Notes under the pieces: generated by a model
Seen by the model: only the letters and a program-made list of their open reading frames with translations
Told to the model about the DNA's origin: nothing
Database searches by the model: none
Assembly: GCA_032622095.1 (NCBI GenBank)
Contig: CP136066.1
Span: forward strand, 66,472,278-66,536,277
DNA from: Siphonodentalium dalli
Taxonomy: Eukaryota > Mollusca > Scaphopoda > Gadilida > Siphonodentaliidae
DNA: 64,000 nucleotides
Direction: 5' to 3'
Program-made: the position numbers and the translations under genes
Shown here: in pieces, positions 11,850 through 22,489 of the stretch
Layout: every line of letters starts with the position of its first letter
Numbering within the stretch: the first letter of the stretch is position 1

Positions 11850-12440
11850 TTAAATTATTTTCATTTTGTCCACATAACTGAGATAATAGGTCTTTGTTTT
11901 TATCTGATCACAACCGGTATTTGTTGCCATGTGCTGAAGAACGTCGGGACACGATATTTTCCCAAACACTATGGTATTAATATTTTAGTATTTATGAGGC
12001 ATATATATTAGCTACACAGAAAGTACAGAGAAGAGTCACATCATATGTATAAATTGTCTTTCTCTTCTGGGCCACAATTACAACAACATAATGTGTATAA
12101 ATCCTTATTTCATGACTACACATAGCTAATGTGTGACTAAAATACGTATCAAACTGATGATTTGTATATTATTTGTCTATAAAGCGATAATAAACTGGTC
12201 CATTTCCATCGTAAGATCGTGGTAAATCTATAGTTGAAATACAATGTTCGGCGATTGAGACTGCTAGAGTTGTCCTTCTTGGTACGCTCTTTTGGTATGT
12301 GCTGAAGGTTTTCTGCGGATTTCTGTTCTAACGATAGCTCATAACACTGTCCAGCTGATGTAATAAGACATTCTAAATGCAATTGATATTAACTGATATA
12401 AAACAAATTCCGGACAGTAACTGTTGTCCTGGACTCAGAT
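11850..12440 (+). repeat. Upstream part of a segmental duplication; no gene
   Basis: From about 12265 to 12400 the sequence (TGTCCTTCTTGGTACGCT, CAGCTGATGTAATAA, AATGCAATTGATATTAA) matches 20945-21070. It lies at nearly the same distance before the two versions of the terminal exon. No exon is supported here. Confidence 0.6.
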
Positions 12441-12885
12441 ATATTATTATGTACTCCGTGGATATACGTGGTTCAGTGGTCAGCGTGTCGGACTTGTATT
12501 CGCGGTAAACACATCAATATGGGTTCGCAGCGCGTCGCCGGTCATTGAGTATTCACACAGCAGTGGCATGGCCGCTTTGAGCGACGTGCAATTGTCGGAT
12601 TGCTCACCGTTTCAAAACACACGCCAAGTTTTGACTCTTCAGCAAGGTTGCTCGTACTGTGTCGGCTTCGCATCACTCATGCGTTGAACGAGTACCATTC
12701 AGTTTGTCATATTGATGATGAGAATCAGAGCATGTTCTGATCAAACTGGAGCAGCGCCTGCAATGGCTGCAGCCGGTTCGCTGGTTGGCTTGTACAAATT
12801 ACTGGGGTAATATTGTACGCGTGTTAGAGCAAGTAATTGGTTAATCGCTATATAAAACTGGTCATTATTATTATACCCATGAATC
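12440..12885 (+). mobile_element. tRNA-derived SINE
   Basis: The head has a pol III A box (TGGTTCAGTGG, 12469-12479) and, at tRNA-like spacing, a B-box-like GGGTTCGCAGC (12531-12541). A ~330-bp body follows and ends in GCTATATAAAACTGG plus a short ATT tail near 12880. The internal arrangement is that of a tRNA-headed SINE rather than a working tRNA gene: the B box is imperfect and I could not fold a cloverleaf. The 87-codon frame over it is a shadow. Confidence 0.65.
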
Positions 12886-13641
12886 TATATAAAACTTTCT
12901 GGGAAGATATTATTTACCACATCAAGCGGACTTGTGATGTCCTTATATGGTAGAACATTTCCCACTATTGATAGAGCAAGTTTTCGTGTTGTTTGGAAAT
13001 TAGCTCAATGTGTAATTCACCATAAAAGTGAAGATGTGATGTGTTAATAATATTTAAGTTTCCTTGTTCATAGTCAATGAAGAATGAAGCAATAACATAA
13101 AGTCGGATTCCGCACAATTATATAATAGTTGAAGTATAGTCTCTTAGAAAATTTAGAGAAAACTTAGGTACATTGGTTTCTCCTCTCTTCTTTGAAATTC
13201 CCATGTAAATTTGTATACAGTATATGGCGTAACATTGTGGAAACTCGGTGTTTCGTGGACCGTTGTGTCATCCAGATTACTGAGTACAACACGACACGGC
13301 CTGCGCTTCGATACAAAGCCGACACCAAAACTAATGTTAGCCGCGAGCTATACGGCAATGTGCAGTTCTAGGGAGTTTCCCATAACAATATATGCATCGT
13401 TGTATTTCCGTGTTATGCATAACTGATAATTATCAATAGTGAGAAACATTACAGTATAATACCACCAACGAAAAAATATCAATCAGCAATTGTACTATAT
13501 ATGTTCGCCTGCGTACCGCCTGCCTATATTTCCAGAACACGATGAATATTAAACCATTCCAATGTATACTTTTTATAACTGAATATGGAAATACATTCAG
13601 TAAAGAGAGTGTTAATTGATCACACGCATCATTTGTTTCAG
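12886..13641 (+). other. Intron 3' part, duplicated block
   Basis: This holds pieces matched at 21120-22287 (TATATAAAACTT..TGGGAAGA, TGCCTATATTTCCAGAACA, ACCATTCCAATGTATACT) and ends in the acceptor CATTTGTTTCAG. I see no other exon. Confidence 0.55.
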
Positions 13642-13809
13642 GAGATTAGCGACATCATGCACAGGGAGAAGCGACATTCCGGGGCAAAAGAAGGACAATT
13701 GCGTCTTAAGAGGAATAAGCGCCATGGCTTCAACTTCGGTGGCAACGGAGGAGGAGGAGGAGGAGAGGGTAAATTCGACATGAATCTCGAGGATAAGCGC
13801 AATGAATGA
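13642..13809 (+). CDS. Terminal exon A: glycine-rich, furin-cut secreted peptide
   Basis: The exon follows ATTTGTTTCAG and reads in phase 0 for 55 codons to TGA at 13807-13809. Near its start is HREKR, an R-X-K-R furin-type site. Two further basic sites follow (LKR, NKR), then a segment starting HGFNFGGN with a run of six glycines (GGGGGG), then GKFDMNLEDKRNE with another KR near the end. With the exon at 7119 it makes a 98-residue secreted precursor that proprotein convertases could cut into a glycine-rich peptide. An AATAAA lies at 13969-13974. Glycine-rich secreted peptides include antimicrobial, neuropeptide and shell-matrix proteins, and nothing here decides between them. The downstream bases 13821-13852 still resemble another repeat of the exon start (LSNVLHRE, shifted frame). 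Confidence 0.6.
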   Translation, partial: EISDIMHREKRHSGAKEGQLRLKRNKRHGFNFGGNGGGGGGEGKFDMNLEDKRNE

Positions 13810-13968
13810 CGAGCGCCGGCTCAGTAACGTACTGCACAGGGAGATAAATTAGTGTGGTGGCATCGTGCAGGAAAGAGATGATTTCAATAACAGTGTGTAA
13901 ATAGAAGCGATAATACCAATATGATCTTACGTTGGACAGCCGAGAAACATATAATTTATATACATTTT

Positions 13969-13974
13969 AATAAA
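13969..13974 (+). terminator. Polyadenylation signal AATAAA
   Basis: A canonical AATAAA lies 160 bases after the stop codon of terminal exon A. Confidence 0.5.
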
Positions 13975-13989
13975 ACGTATATTTAAGAA

Positions 13990-14100
13990 GATGGTAAATA
14001 TCGTTGTGAGCCAGGCTTTGAACATCGTTGTTTCGTGAACTGGGTTATATCCCGTTCATCAGGTTTATTTATCATCAATAATGGCTGACTTGTATTGTCG
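13990..14100 (+). other. Small hairpin with ribozyme-like core
   Basis: GTTTCGTGAACTGGG and CCCGTTCATCAG form a stem-loop at about 14028-14063. The resemblance to a hammerhead ribozyme is discussed under the rejected items. Confidence 0.3.
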
Positions 14101-14900
14101 GTGTGGCAGTTCATGTCTGATGGGGACTATGCTAGGCTAATACGTATATGTGGAATACTAATTTAAGATATGATACATGTTATGTTGCCTCTAACTTTCT
14201 GCTGAATCTGGTTAATTGTGCTTGCACCTCACCCAGTATAGTTAAATAACAATGGACTGTTGTATAGCGTGTAATCGCATGAGCCTCTGTCATTTAACAG
14301 TGATATTACACTTGATAGGTACATGCATATATATAACAGAGAGGAAGGTGATAAGTACATGTATCGTCAACCAATGTGCTCGTATATGTAGTCATCCAAA
14401 ATCATGTTCAACATTATATGCGGTTGGTTTTTAATTAATAGCAACATCAAGATGTTGCTCATTTGAAAGTACACCTGTGTCATTTGTGTATGCATCACAT
14501 TGTATAGATATGCACCATTACCAATAAATAATAAATAAATAGTATAATATTATCTAATATAATTTGATTGTCAAAGATGCCCTGTCCAATTTGACGCATA
14601 TGTGCGTGTTATATTCCAGAACATAATTACATCGGACCAATTATACCATTAGTTGCATGGTTTGAAGCTCATATATCGATTTACAAAAGAGTATATATTA
14701 CACTGTTACCCTTCTAGGACTGGAGCTTCCTGAAAGTTTGCGAAAAATTGTGCCAATGCATTATCTTATATATGCGAGTCTCCACATGGGACACTAACAT
14801 ATATAAGAAAATTCACTGGCACACAATGTTTAATGCTGCATCAGCGCTGCTCACGTCATGATATGTTAACACGTTTTGAATATATGTCAGCCTAGACAAA
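14100..14900 (+). repeat. Dispersed repeat also found at 36.1-38.2 kb
   Basis: Blocks such as CCAGTATAGTTAAAT, AATGGACTGTTGT, CGCATGAGCCTCT, GCACCATTACCAATAAATAA and CCAATGCATTATCTTATATA recur in the same order at 36114-36420 and 37280-38180, with insertions in the second locus. It contains no supported gene; the 60-codon frame at 14252 is part of this repeat. Confidence 0.7.
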
Positions 14901-16060
14901 ATTCCAATAGTGGTGATTTGTGACTTACATTATTTGTATTGTGTTATGGGTCGGTATGTAATGCATGCCGTGTTGTCATTTTTCGGCATCTTATTGCGTA
15001 TTAGTTCATTATTCTTCATTTATTGTCGACATTTGCAGTTTCAGGCAAAAAGTTTGACTTTACGCCTCGTGTTTAGTAATTATTAATGATATTGTGTTCC
15101 ATGTCTGCATGTCCCACAAATCAAAGATTATTCTACAATCGTAGTGAGTTTCTCGTGCATCTAAAACAGTTTTATGGTGCTTTTTTACAGATGTGTTTCG
15201 TGGAAGCATGGATAGGTCGCCCAGTCAGAGGATAGGACGCCCGGAATGTTTTGCTCTGTAAAAGATCTCCTTTTCGGCATCCCGCATTATAGTGAAGCAA
15301 TAAATACGCGCATTTTCGAGACAGTCCATTTAATTTATTTCATCGACAGACCGCTTCGCATAAATGTTACCATACCCCATACGGCGAGACCATAGCCACT
15401 CCAAACAGCTACAGCACGCAGCATCCACTTTAAACACAAATTTTGAAACTATCTCTAAATACTTTTATTAGCAGCCAAATGCCAGAGGAGTGGGGCTCTG
15501 ATACGTTCCGCAACTTGTGCTCGGATCCTCTGTGCCCACACAACTATATATGTCTATAATAATATGTGTAATTTGTATATACATTTGTGGGTCACAATAA
15601 ATATGTTCAATTAAAAATGTTTTGCTCTCTTATGGATAGGTCGTCCACCAAGGAAATTAATTATTTCTCCGGTTTCTTTGTTTCAGTTGTCGCCTTGATG
15701 CTCGTTACGAATTTGTTTATGTGTGTATTATATTTGAAGCCAAAAATCCGACACCAAAATCCAATATGGTGGCCAAGGTGGCGGCCGAAATGTGAAAATT
15801 TGCAAAAGTTTCGACATTTCGCCTATTGTTTGTCTGTTTGGAAAACATGCGCATCTTGGCATGATTTTATACGTTTATCAATAGATGAGTCATTTGCGCA
15901 CACAATGAAGCCATCACATGCACCAGTAAACGCCACCAGTGTCCATAGGTGCGCCGAATAGTCATGTTATGACTTTCAAGATTCAGAACAACTATACATG
16001 TACCTGAGCTTATTTTGATTTGCCACATACACTGTCGGATATCCGTTTAGGTTCGTACGT
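14900..16060. other. No supported gene
   Basis: The 124-codon frame at 15587-15961 starts with GTG and contains a dispersed motif (CCAAGGTGGCGGCC, also near 26995), so I do not call it a gene. A short-tandem or microsatellite content is not evident. Confidence 0.4.
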
Positions 16061-16066
16061 TTCAAG

Positions 16067-16095
16067 ATGGCGGCGCCCACTGGACAGGATAAACA
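16067..16095 (+). CDS. Possible first coding exon (MAAPTGQDK..)
   Basis: The ATG sits inside CAAGATGGCGGCG, which is the YY1-type motif seen around start codons of many animal housekeeping genes. It is followed by eight sense codons (MAAPTGQDK) and a strong donor, AAACA|GTAAGTG, leaving phase 2. No second exon could be identified downstream on this strand, so the gene, if real, is unnamed and its other exons are unknown. It might be a chance match, because AAGATGGCG-like words also recur in dispersed repeats of this window (27.0 and 35.0 kb). Confidence 0.3.
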
Positions 16096-16099
16096 GTAA

Positions 16100-17400
16100 G
16101 TGTATATATTGTCTTCAAGCATCAATTAACGACATCTTTCGGTGATACACATTTAAACGCTTATGTAGGAATGTGTATGCATAACACCAATGTAACATGC
16201 CTTTCGCATGACAGGCATGGGAAATGTTGTATTTGGCGTGTCAAGTCATCATACATTTTCGAAATTTTATCGAGGCGGCAAAATGTTCACTTTTTCGTTA
16301 TTTTTCACCCACTGTCCAGTGGGTGTCTATAATCGTAGGACTTATGCGTTTCTGCTGAATTGAACTAGTGCCTATGCGTTTCTGCTGAGCTGCACTGACG
16401 TTTGATCGCAAAATAAAATTATAATCATTATCAAAGCACACGTTTGGATAACACCGCCATAAACAGTGACATATTATGTTGAGCTCGTATCGTCAATAAA
16501 ATTAGAGTTATAACTTATAAAACTAAGAATTACTGCTAAAGTATTTCTACCAATTGGGTAACTAGATTCGTGTTGAGCTGGAACTAGAGAAATTTCAATT
16601 TCAACCAATTGAAATGCTGTTGAAAACCGAAGGGTTAAGCGATTATCGCAATAGGATATGGGAACACCGTGTGCGTAACGTAACTATCACAAGTATAACG
16701 TACTCTGATAACAACTTATCGCCAAATTCATGCTTCAAACAGTTTAAACATGTCATCTTCGGCTTCTTTTATTTTATTTTTATGAAAATGAATAACAAAT
16801 GGGGTGATAAATATGTATAATGTGTATATAACGACAAATAGAGTAAATTTAGCCATTTTCCCGTGAAACTTAGGATAGGCAAGCCAGGTACAAAAATTGG
16901 TGAAATATGAGTACGAACGTCAAAGTGTTCCCCTATCGTATTGCGATAATTGCCAACCGGCACTGCGAAGCGAAGCCTCCAATGGCGATTATTAATTAAT
17001 TCATTTCGGCTGTTCAGTCTTCTAAGCTATTAAAACTTTCTTGGATATCTTGGAAGGTGTTTTGGAAGGATTGTTCTGATATATAAATGTTGGATTAACC
17101 TTCCAAAAAGATGAGTTTGACGCCTGCAGTTCTTGGCATGAATATTAACCAGCGCTCGTCTGCAAGTACAGTCAATGCCGAATCGGCGTGTTTTTGTGAA
17201 AATGTCACCAAGATTTCTCCACTCGATTCTCTTAAAATGCACCCTAATCGGTCAAATTATTTTGATAATTCTATCTAAATACATCTTAGCTACTATTTGG
17301 ATCTGCTGTCCCGGTCGAAATAGGTTTAGTTTGACCAAAACGGCTATTGACAAAAGCTTGTTTACAAAATGCGTGTACTCGATGACCCGTCCACTCTGTA
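16100..17400. other. No supported gene
   Basis: The sequence is AT-rich. A short inverted word CACCCACTGTCCAGTGGGTG lies at about 16307-16327 and mirrors CCCACTGGACAG at 16075. I see nothing else. Confidence 0.4.
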
Positions 17401-18095
17401 AATTTATTATCGAAAACAAATTCAATTTATTCCATCTAAAACATAATTACGCGCTGGACTCTGTCATTGTAAGAATATATAAGTATTACACACAGACACA
17501 CCAAGTCTTAGCTCAAAATTTTGAAAAATGACAGTTTTATCGACATAAATCGATTTTAATGGGAAATCCTGTGTTAAGGCCAAAACAAAATATATGTGTG
17601 TTTGGGGTCTCCCTACCTGCCCTATCTTAAAGGTGCCTACCCTAAACTTTCTATTGGGCCTCCAGTAGATCTATGCCCAGATATTGAGTTTTTGTTAAGT
17701 AAAATTAATATATTTTGACACTCTAGTGGATTATATAAATAAACTTTACATTGATACACATTGAATTTTATCATACTAAGTATTTTGAGATCAAAAACAA
17801 TTTAAATGTCCATAGTATTTCAGAAGAAAAAAAATCTACCTACCTACCCTAATTCTCAGAGAGGGTGGGACTCCAAACACAGGTATAATTTTGTTTGGCC
17901 TAAAATAACTTAAATTTTATCATCGAAAAAAATTCATTTCTTTCATCTAAACCTTAATTACGTACTGTACACTGTCATGTTAGGAATATATAAGTATTAC
18001 ACACAGACACACGAAGTCTCATCTTAAAATTTGGAAAAATGACAGTTTTATCGACATAAATCGATTTTAATGGCAAATGCCATGTTAAATTTTGT
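17400..18095 (+). repeat. Direct duplication of ~170 bp, 500 bp apart
   Basis: Two copies, 17400-17575 and 17922-18095, share GAATATATAAGTATTACACA, ATGACAGTTTTATCGACATA and AATCGATTTTAATGG. Confidence 0.85.
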
Positions 18096-18224
18096 CACCG
18101 AAAAAAATTTGTATGGCAGATCCCATGTTAAATAAAATTTAGGGCCCTGCAAATGTTTTCTGAGCTGTTCAATATTGGGCACCAGAGTCCATATTTGACC
18201 GGTTCTACCTGATAATTGTGCTAC

Positions 18225-18960
18225 AGTACAGTCGCGTTACTTTATACATCAACAATGGTCATTATCACCCGACAAATTTATTTCGGTCTATCGTATCAAC
18301 AACTTTTTTCCCCTGCCTAGCCTGACTAAGTGTCAACATTGGTCTTTATCGCTCCACTAATTTGTATCGTTTCATCGGTATGAATTCCATATCCAATTGT
18401 CCACATATAACCAACCCAACCTCTAATCCCGGTCCAATTTTTTTTTCTTTTTTCATCGCTATAGTCACGTTACGTAATATTTTATCGCGTGATACTTGTA
18501 CTTATATGTTTATGGTATTACTATAGTATACCGTATACGTATATCAATTGCTATTCCTTTCTATATAATCCTGGCGCCATCTATAGAGATAGAGATAATT
18601 TCAGACCCCCCCCCCCCAATTTTATATCATTGCTGCTTTAGTACAGTGGCAACATCGCTCCACTAATTTATGTCAGTTCATCGGTACGAACCCCTTTTTC
18701 TCTGAGTCCATATAAACAACCCAACATCTTATCCCGTACCACTATAGAATTCCATAAATGACTATTCTGGCACTGTATAGAGATGACTAAGATTCTGACC
18801 ACCCCCTATTTTATAGCCTTGTTGCAACAGTAGAGTTGAGATGCATAATATGTCAACATTGGTCGTTATCGCTCTACGCATTTATATCGGTTCAACCCTT
18901 AGTTCCCTGTATCGCCCACCCCTCCCTCAATTTATTTTTTCATTTGTATTATAGTCTCGT
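18225..18960 (+). repeat. Degenerate ~230-bp tandem repeat
   Basis: The phrase 'CAACATTGGTCNTTATCGCTC..ATTTATATCGGTTCATCGGTA' recurs in four decayed versions at about 18245, 18335, 18645 and 18855, interleaved with AGTC.CGTTACGTA blocks. A poly-C run is at 18606-18617. No gene is seen. Confidence 0.55.
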
Positions 18961-19205
18961 TACGTACACATTTTATTTCTTGTAACTTTTGCTTCAACAC
19001 GCCAAGTTCCGCTGCAGACAATACAAAACTGACAATATTTTGAAATGTAAGCAGGCTTCAAAATCATCTTATCCAAGAAAAACTCTGGCTACATAAGAAA
19101 TTTGTGTATAAGGTGTACGCGCATTTGTTGCATTAAAACCCAAAGGTCCCAAGTCAAGGTCCAAATCCCCAACACACTGATGTGAGGTTTAACTCCATCT
19201 ACATA

Positions 19206-19333
19206 CAGCAATGTTTAAAGTAATTGATCATTTAATCACAGCAGAATTATGGGTATTTTTTCAGGATTTTAAATCCTGAAAATTACCCATAATTCTGCTG
19301 TGGTCAAGTGGTCAATTACTTTGGGCATTACTG
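19206..19333. mobile_element. 128-bp palindromic MITE, TA target (copy 1)
   Basis: It is flanked by TA on both sides (19204-19205 and 19334-19335), starts CAGCAATG and ends CATTACTG, and is nearly a perfect palindrome with centre CAGGATTTTAAATCCTG. The TA duplication and CAGT-like ends suggest the Tc1/mariner group. The outer left arm is diverged. Confidence 0.75.
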
Positions 19334-19379
19334 TAACCAATATAAGGATGTAAGGTTTAATGATAACTCAATCCTCATA

Positions 19380-19508
19380 CAGTAATGTCCAAAGTAATTG
19401 ACCACTTAACCACAGCAGAATTATTGGTAATTTTTCAGGATTTTAAATCCTGAAAAATTACCAATAATTCTGATGTGGTTAAGTGGTCAATTACTTTGGG
19501 CATTACTG
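19380..19508. mobile_element. 129-bp palindromic MITE, TA target (copy 2)
   Basis: It has TA flanks at 19378-19379 and 19509-19510 and ends CAGTAATGTCC / GGGCATTACTG with the same palindromic centre as copy 1. The flanking ATAAGGATGTRAGGTTTAA sequence is also repeated, so the two copies sit in a ~172-bp tandem duplication. Confidence 0.8.
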
Positions 19509-19969
19509 TAACCAATATAAGGATGTGAGGTTTAATGAGAACTCCATCCACATAACTAATAAATATGTGTGAAAATTAAACAAACAAAAAATAAATTCCA
19601 TGATGGCGTCCAATATGGACTGCCTAATTCTGCTCCAAAAACATGTATATTGAATAGATGGATGTTTATTTGGTAAACCGATTATTTCAATGATATTTTC
19701 ATTAACTGGGATCCAAAACCTGACCTACGGGAGCGCGCTTCGCGCGCGACTGTATGTTAAGCATGTGTGCATATTTAATAAGCCAACAAATAGAATCCCA
19801 ACAGAGAAGATTGGCGGGGTCCCTTGCGCATAGACATCGTTGATGATCTCTATGGGAAACCACATTGACATTTAATAGAGAATTAACTGCAATAACTTAA
19901 GAATCTCTAATTAATGCTGCACGGTAATGAAAAAAACATATCGAATAACTTAGTATTTAACTAACCGAA

Positions 19970-20445
19970 TAACTAATTGCGCTCAAGCCCATTTCCTTAA
20001 GTTATTGTGCTTTAGCGAAGTTAGAGATAGCTTATTTCGCTTAAGCACAATATGGTATTCCTGTGCAATAAGGAATATTCTTATTGCGCTTAAGTGTAAT
20101 AAGACATTCCGTGTTACACATAAGCGAAATTACATCCATATTGCACTTAAGCGCAATTAATATATATCTCATTAGATCGCCCCTGTGCAAATAGTAGAAC
20201 AATCCTATATTTGTTCCACTCATTGTACCATGGGAATCGACTACACCACCTGAATTACAGGGAGTTTATGGACACTATATAATATATTCCTTATTAAGAG
20301 ATACCTTATTGAGTTTTATTATCTAAGCGCAATATGAAAATGCCATCATTGCACTTAAACACAGTTAAATACTGCCATATTGCCTTAAGCACAATAGAGA
20401 TTCCCATATTGCACTTAAGCGCTATTAGCTCTTCTTGCGCTTAAT
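19970..20445. repeat. Array of palindromic TTAAGCGCAA-type words
   Basis: TTGCGCTTAAG / CTTAAGCGCAA variants recur about a dozen times (for example 20036, 20095, 20145, 20357, 20382, 20413, 20436) with irregular 20-60-base spacing. The short frames over it are not genes. Confidence 0.6.
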
Positions 20446-20449
20446 TAAA

Positions 20450-20940
20450 AAAAATTGTTATAATTGTATTGTAACTATTGTTTTGTCCTTGTTACTAATA
20501 GTACTCGTAGTAGTTAATACCACCTTACTGTCAATATTCTATCATGGTTAGTTTCAAAATCATAACGTTAATTGTTATTACTATTTGTGTGTATTGTACA
20601 TGTACATCAGTCATCAATTAATAAACTTAAGCAGAGACTGGTTGAATATCTACCATATATGGTGGGTTATTCCCATCTTCAAGCTGTTGATGTCATTGAG
20701 ACATTCAATGTTATTATGCTATTTTGCATGCGAACTAGTAGACCCTCCAATAGCTTATCATTACCACTCGGGATAGTGGCTGTTTTTTCTAAATTAATTG
20801 AATTTCTTGTTTGACCATGGGCTCATGGATCCGCAAATTTATGTATTGTCCTGAGTAGATTAGCCTACCACACATCTTCTGAATGCAAAACTAGCGATAT
20901 TTGTATTGTCTAACTCCGAAAATCGATGCAGTTAACGAAA
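20450..20940. other. No supported gene
   Basis: Two overlapping short frames near 20572-20814 share no family motif and lack splice context. Confidence 0.4.
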
Positions 20941-21593
20941 TAGAATTGTCCTTCTTGGTACGCTTTTTGGCATGCTCTAAACGATTTCCGCGAATTTCTG
21001 TTATAAAAATAGCTAATAAAACTGTCCCGCTGATGTAATAACAAGTAATAAATGCAATTGATATTAATTGAGGTTTATCCGGATAGTTATCTTTGTATGA
21101 TATCTATTATTGTATACCCCGGAATATATATAAAACTTCATGGGAAGAGATAGACCATCTTTAAATATACGGGCTGCATTCCCTGTGGGTATAGGTGTTA
21201 AAATAGTCATATCCACTAAAACCACCATAAACAGAAAGAATATTATATAATAGACAAATACTGTTCTTATACCAATCATAGATATCGCGTATATGTTATT
21301 GTTATTACTATGAGTCGTATTGTGAGTTGTAAGTTGTAGGCGCTCTAAATTATGGGTTTTACAACCCACGTATAAATCGCGCGAATCAAAATAAGGAAAT
21401 GGCGCAATATCGTGACTATGCTTATAAATAATCCACTGCGCTTTTTGCGAGAAACTAAACAAAGCGTATTTTTTTAATAATATCGCATTCATATCATCAT
21501 TATGCTATACTATTATTATATTCTTGAGGAAATTATAATAAATTGATAATGTTATCTCTAAATTATAACATACGAAAGCCGCCGTCCCGTTAA

Positions 21594-21985
21594 CCCTTTA
21601 CCCAACAAACCGGCCAAAACCGGCCAAATAAAGCTTCAACAGCCTAAAATATCTTCGGTCTGTCTCAATAAAACCATACAAATATGGATATCATTGGAAC
21701 CGGCTCATTGACCACATTGTGATGGTTACAGTTATGCCCTGTGCCAATGCATTCTCTTATATATGCGAGTCGACCATAGGTCGCCTCGCATATATAAGAG
21801 AATGCATTGGCCTAAAAAAAATCTTTTTTTAACACTTTTTACCATTTTTTCTTACATTCTTTAACAATTTTATAATTTTTAATGTGTTAAGCCAATGCAT
21901 TCTCTTATATATGCGAGGCGACCTATGGTCGACTCGCATATATAAGAGAATGCATTGGCACAGGGCCGTTCTGTTGGGTAAAGGG
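21594..21985. mobile_element. piggyBac-like MITE with TTAA target duplication
   Basis: TTAA (21590-21593) precedes CCCTTTACCCAACA, and TGTTGGGTAAAGGG precedes TTAA (21986-21989). A 4-bp TTAA duplication with CCCTTT ends is the hallmark of piggyBac-type elements. It has no transposase. The right half holds two ~70-bp hairpins. Confidence 0.8.
21737..21965. repeat. Double hairpin (CCAATGCATTCTCTTATATA)
   Basis: Two hairpins, 21741-21811 and 21891-21961, have arms GCCAATGCATTCTCTTATAT..GCGAG with loops ATAGGT/CTATGG, and the two hairpins are also inverted copies of each other around a T-rich spacer. Related half-hairpins occur at 14745-14820 and 38030-38170. Confidence 0.85.
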
Positions 21986-22287
21986 TTAAGGCTTGATTAC
22001 CGCGGGTCTTTAATCCTGCCTTTAGCAAACACTCATTGGTGAGTAGATCCCTCATCATCAGGTAATATGTTCATCAAGCAGCCTTGTGATGAAGGTGAGT
22101 ATTTCCGACCAAAGAATAAGAATCCCTCAACACTTGTATTATATGTGTTCTGCGTATAATCTGCCTATATTTCCAGAACATCCCTCCGGATGAATAATAC
22201 ACCATTCCAATGTATACTCTTATAACTGACCGGGAGAAACCATTCAGTAACGAAGGGTAAATTGAACACGCACTTCATTTGTTTCAG

Positions 22288-22419
22288 GAGAATAACAACG
22301 TTCTGCACAGGGAGAAGCGACAGGGTATGGGCGTTGGAGGCGGCGGGCAAGGAGGAGGAGGAGGAAGTGGTAAACTTGACATGACTCGTAAGCATAAGGT
22401 TGACGGAAGGGCGACTTAG
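22288..22419 (+). CDS. Terminal exon B: duplicated glycine-rich peptide exon
   Basis: It follows the acceptor TTTGTTTCAG and reads in phase 0 for 43 codons to TAG. The layout matches exon A: NNVLHREKR with an R-X-K-R site, then a segment that would begin with Gln (a possible pyroglutamate), runs of glycine (GGGG, GGGGG), then SGKLDMTRKHKVDGRAT. It lacks the extra LKR/NKR sites of exon A and the final DKR. It can join the signal-peptide exon at 7119 in phase, either as an alternative last exon or as part of a second gene whose first exon I could not find between 14 and 22 kb. Confidence 0.55.
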   Translation, partial: ENNNVLHREKRQGMGVGGGGQGGGGGSGKLDMTRKHKVDGRAT

Positions 22420-22489
22420 TAATGCGCCGCACAAGAGCAAGCGTCATGTCGGTGGCGGCGGGGAAGGAGGAGGAGGAGGTGTTTTGTTT
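22420..22489 (+). pseudogene. Third glycine-rich unit, 5' half
   Basis: Right after the stop of exon B, one frame over, the sequence reads LSNAPHKSKRHVGGGGEGG and further glycines, the same order as exons A and B (N..H..KR..Gly run). It is out of frame and cut off at about 22489. Confidence 0.5.

Larger units (their letters stand above)
20940..22290 (+). repeat. Second copy of the segmental duplication
   Basis: Blocks at 20945-21070, 21120-21170 and 22125-22287 match 12265-12400, 12890-12935 and 13485-13641 in the same order and at similar spacing. A TTAA-flanked MITE was inserted later at 21594. The block leads to the duplicated terminal exon B. Confidence 0.75.

Noticed and set aside
12463-12545. 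tRNA gene
   Set aside because: It has A- and B-box-like words at tRNA spacing, but the B box is imperfect, no cloverleaf or anticodon arm is evident, and a long body with an ATT tail follows, so it is called a SINE.
14028-14065. Hammerhead ribozyme-like core on the minus strand (CTGATGA..stem..CGAAACA..TGTT)
   Set aside because: The core words and a three-base stem III are there, but the stem II register pairs into the GA of CTGATGA, and no stem I can be formed with the flanks. A similar weak match near 13230-13270 has CTGGATGA. Without stem I, I do not call a ribozyme.
15587-15961. 124-codon open frame with a hydrophobic stretch
   Set aside because: It starts at GTG, has no splice or promoter context, and includes a dispersed GGTGGCCAAGGTGGCGGCC motif found elsewhere in the window.
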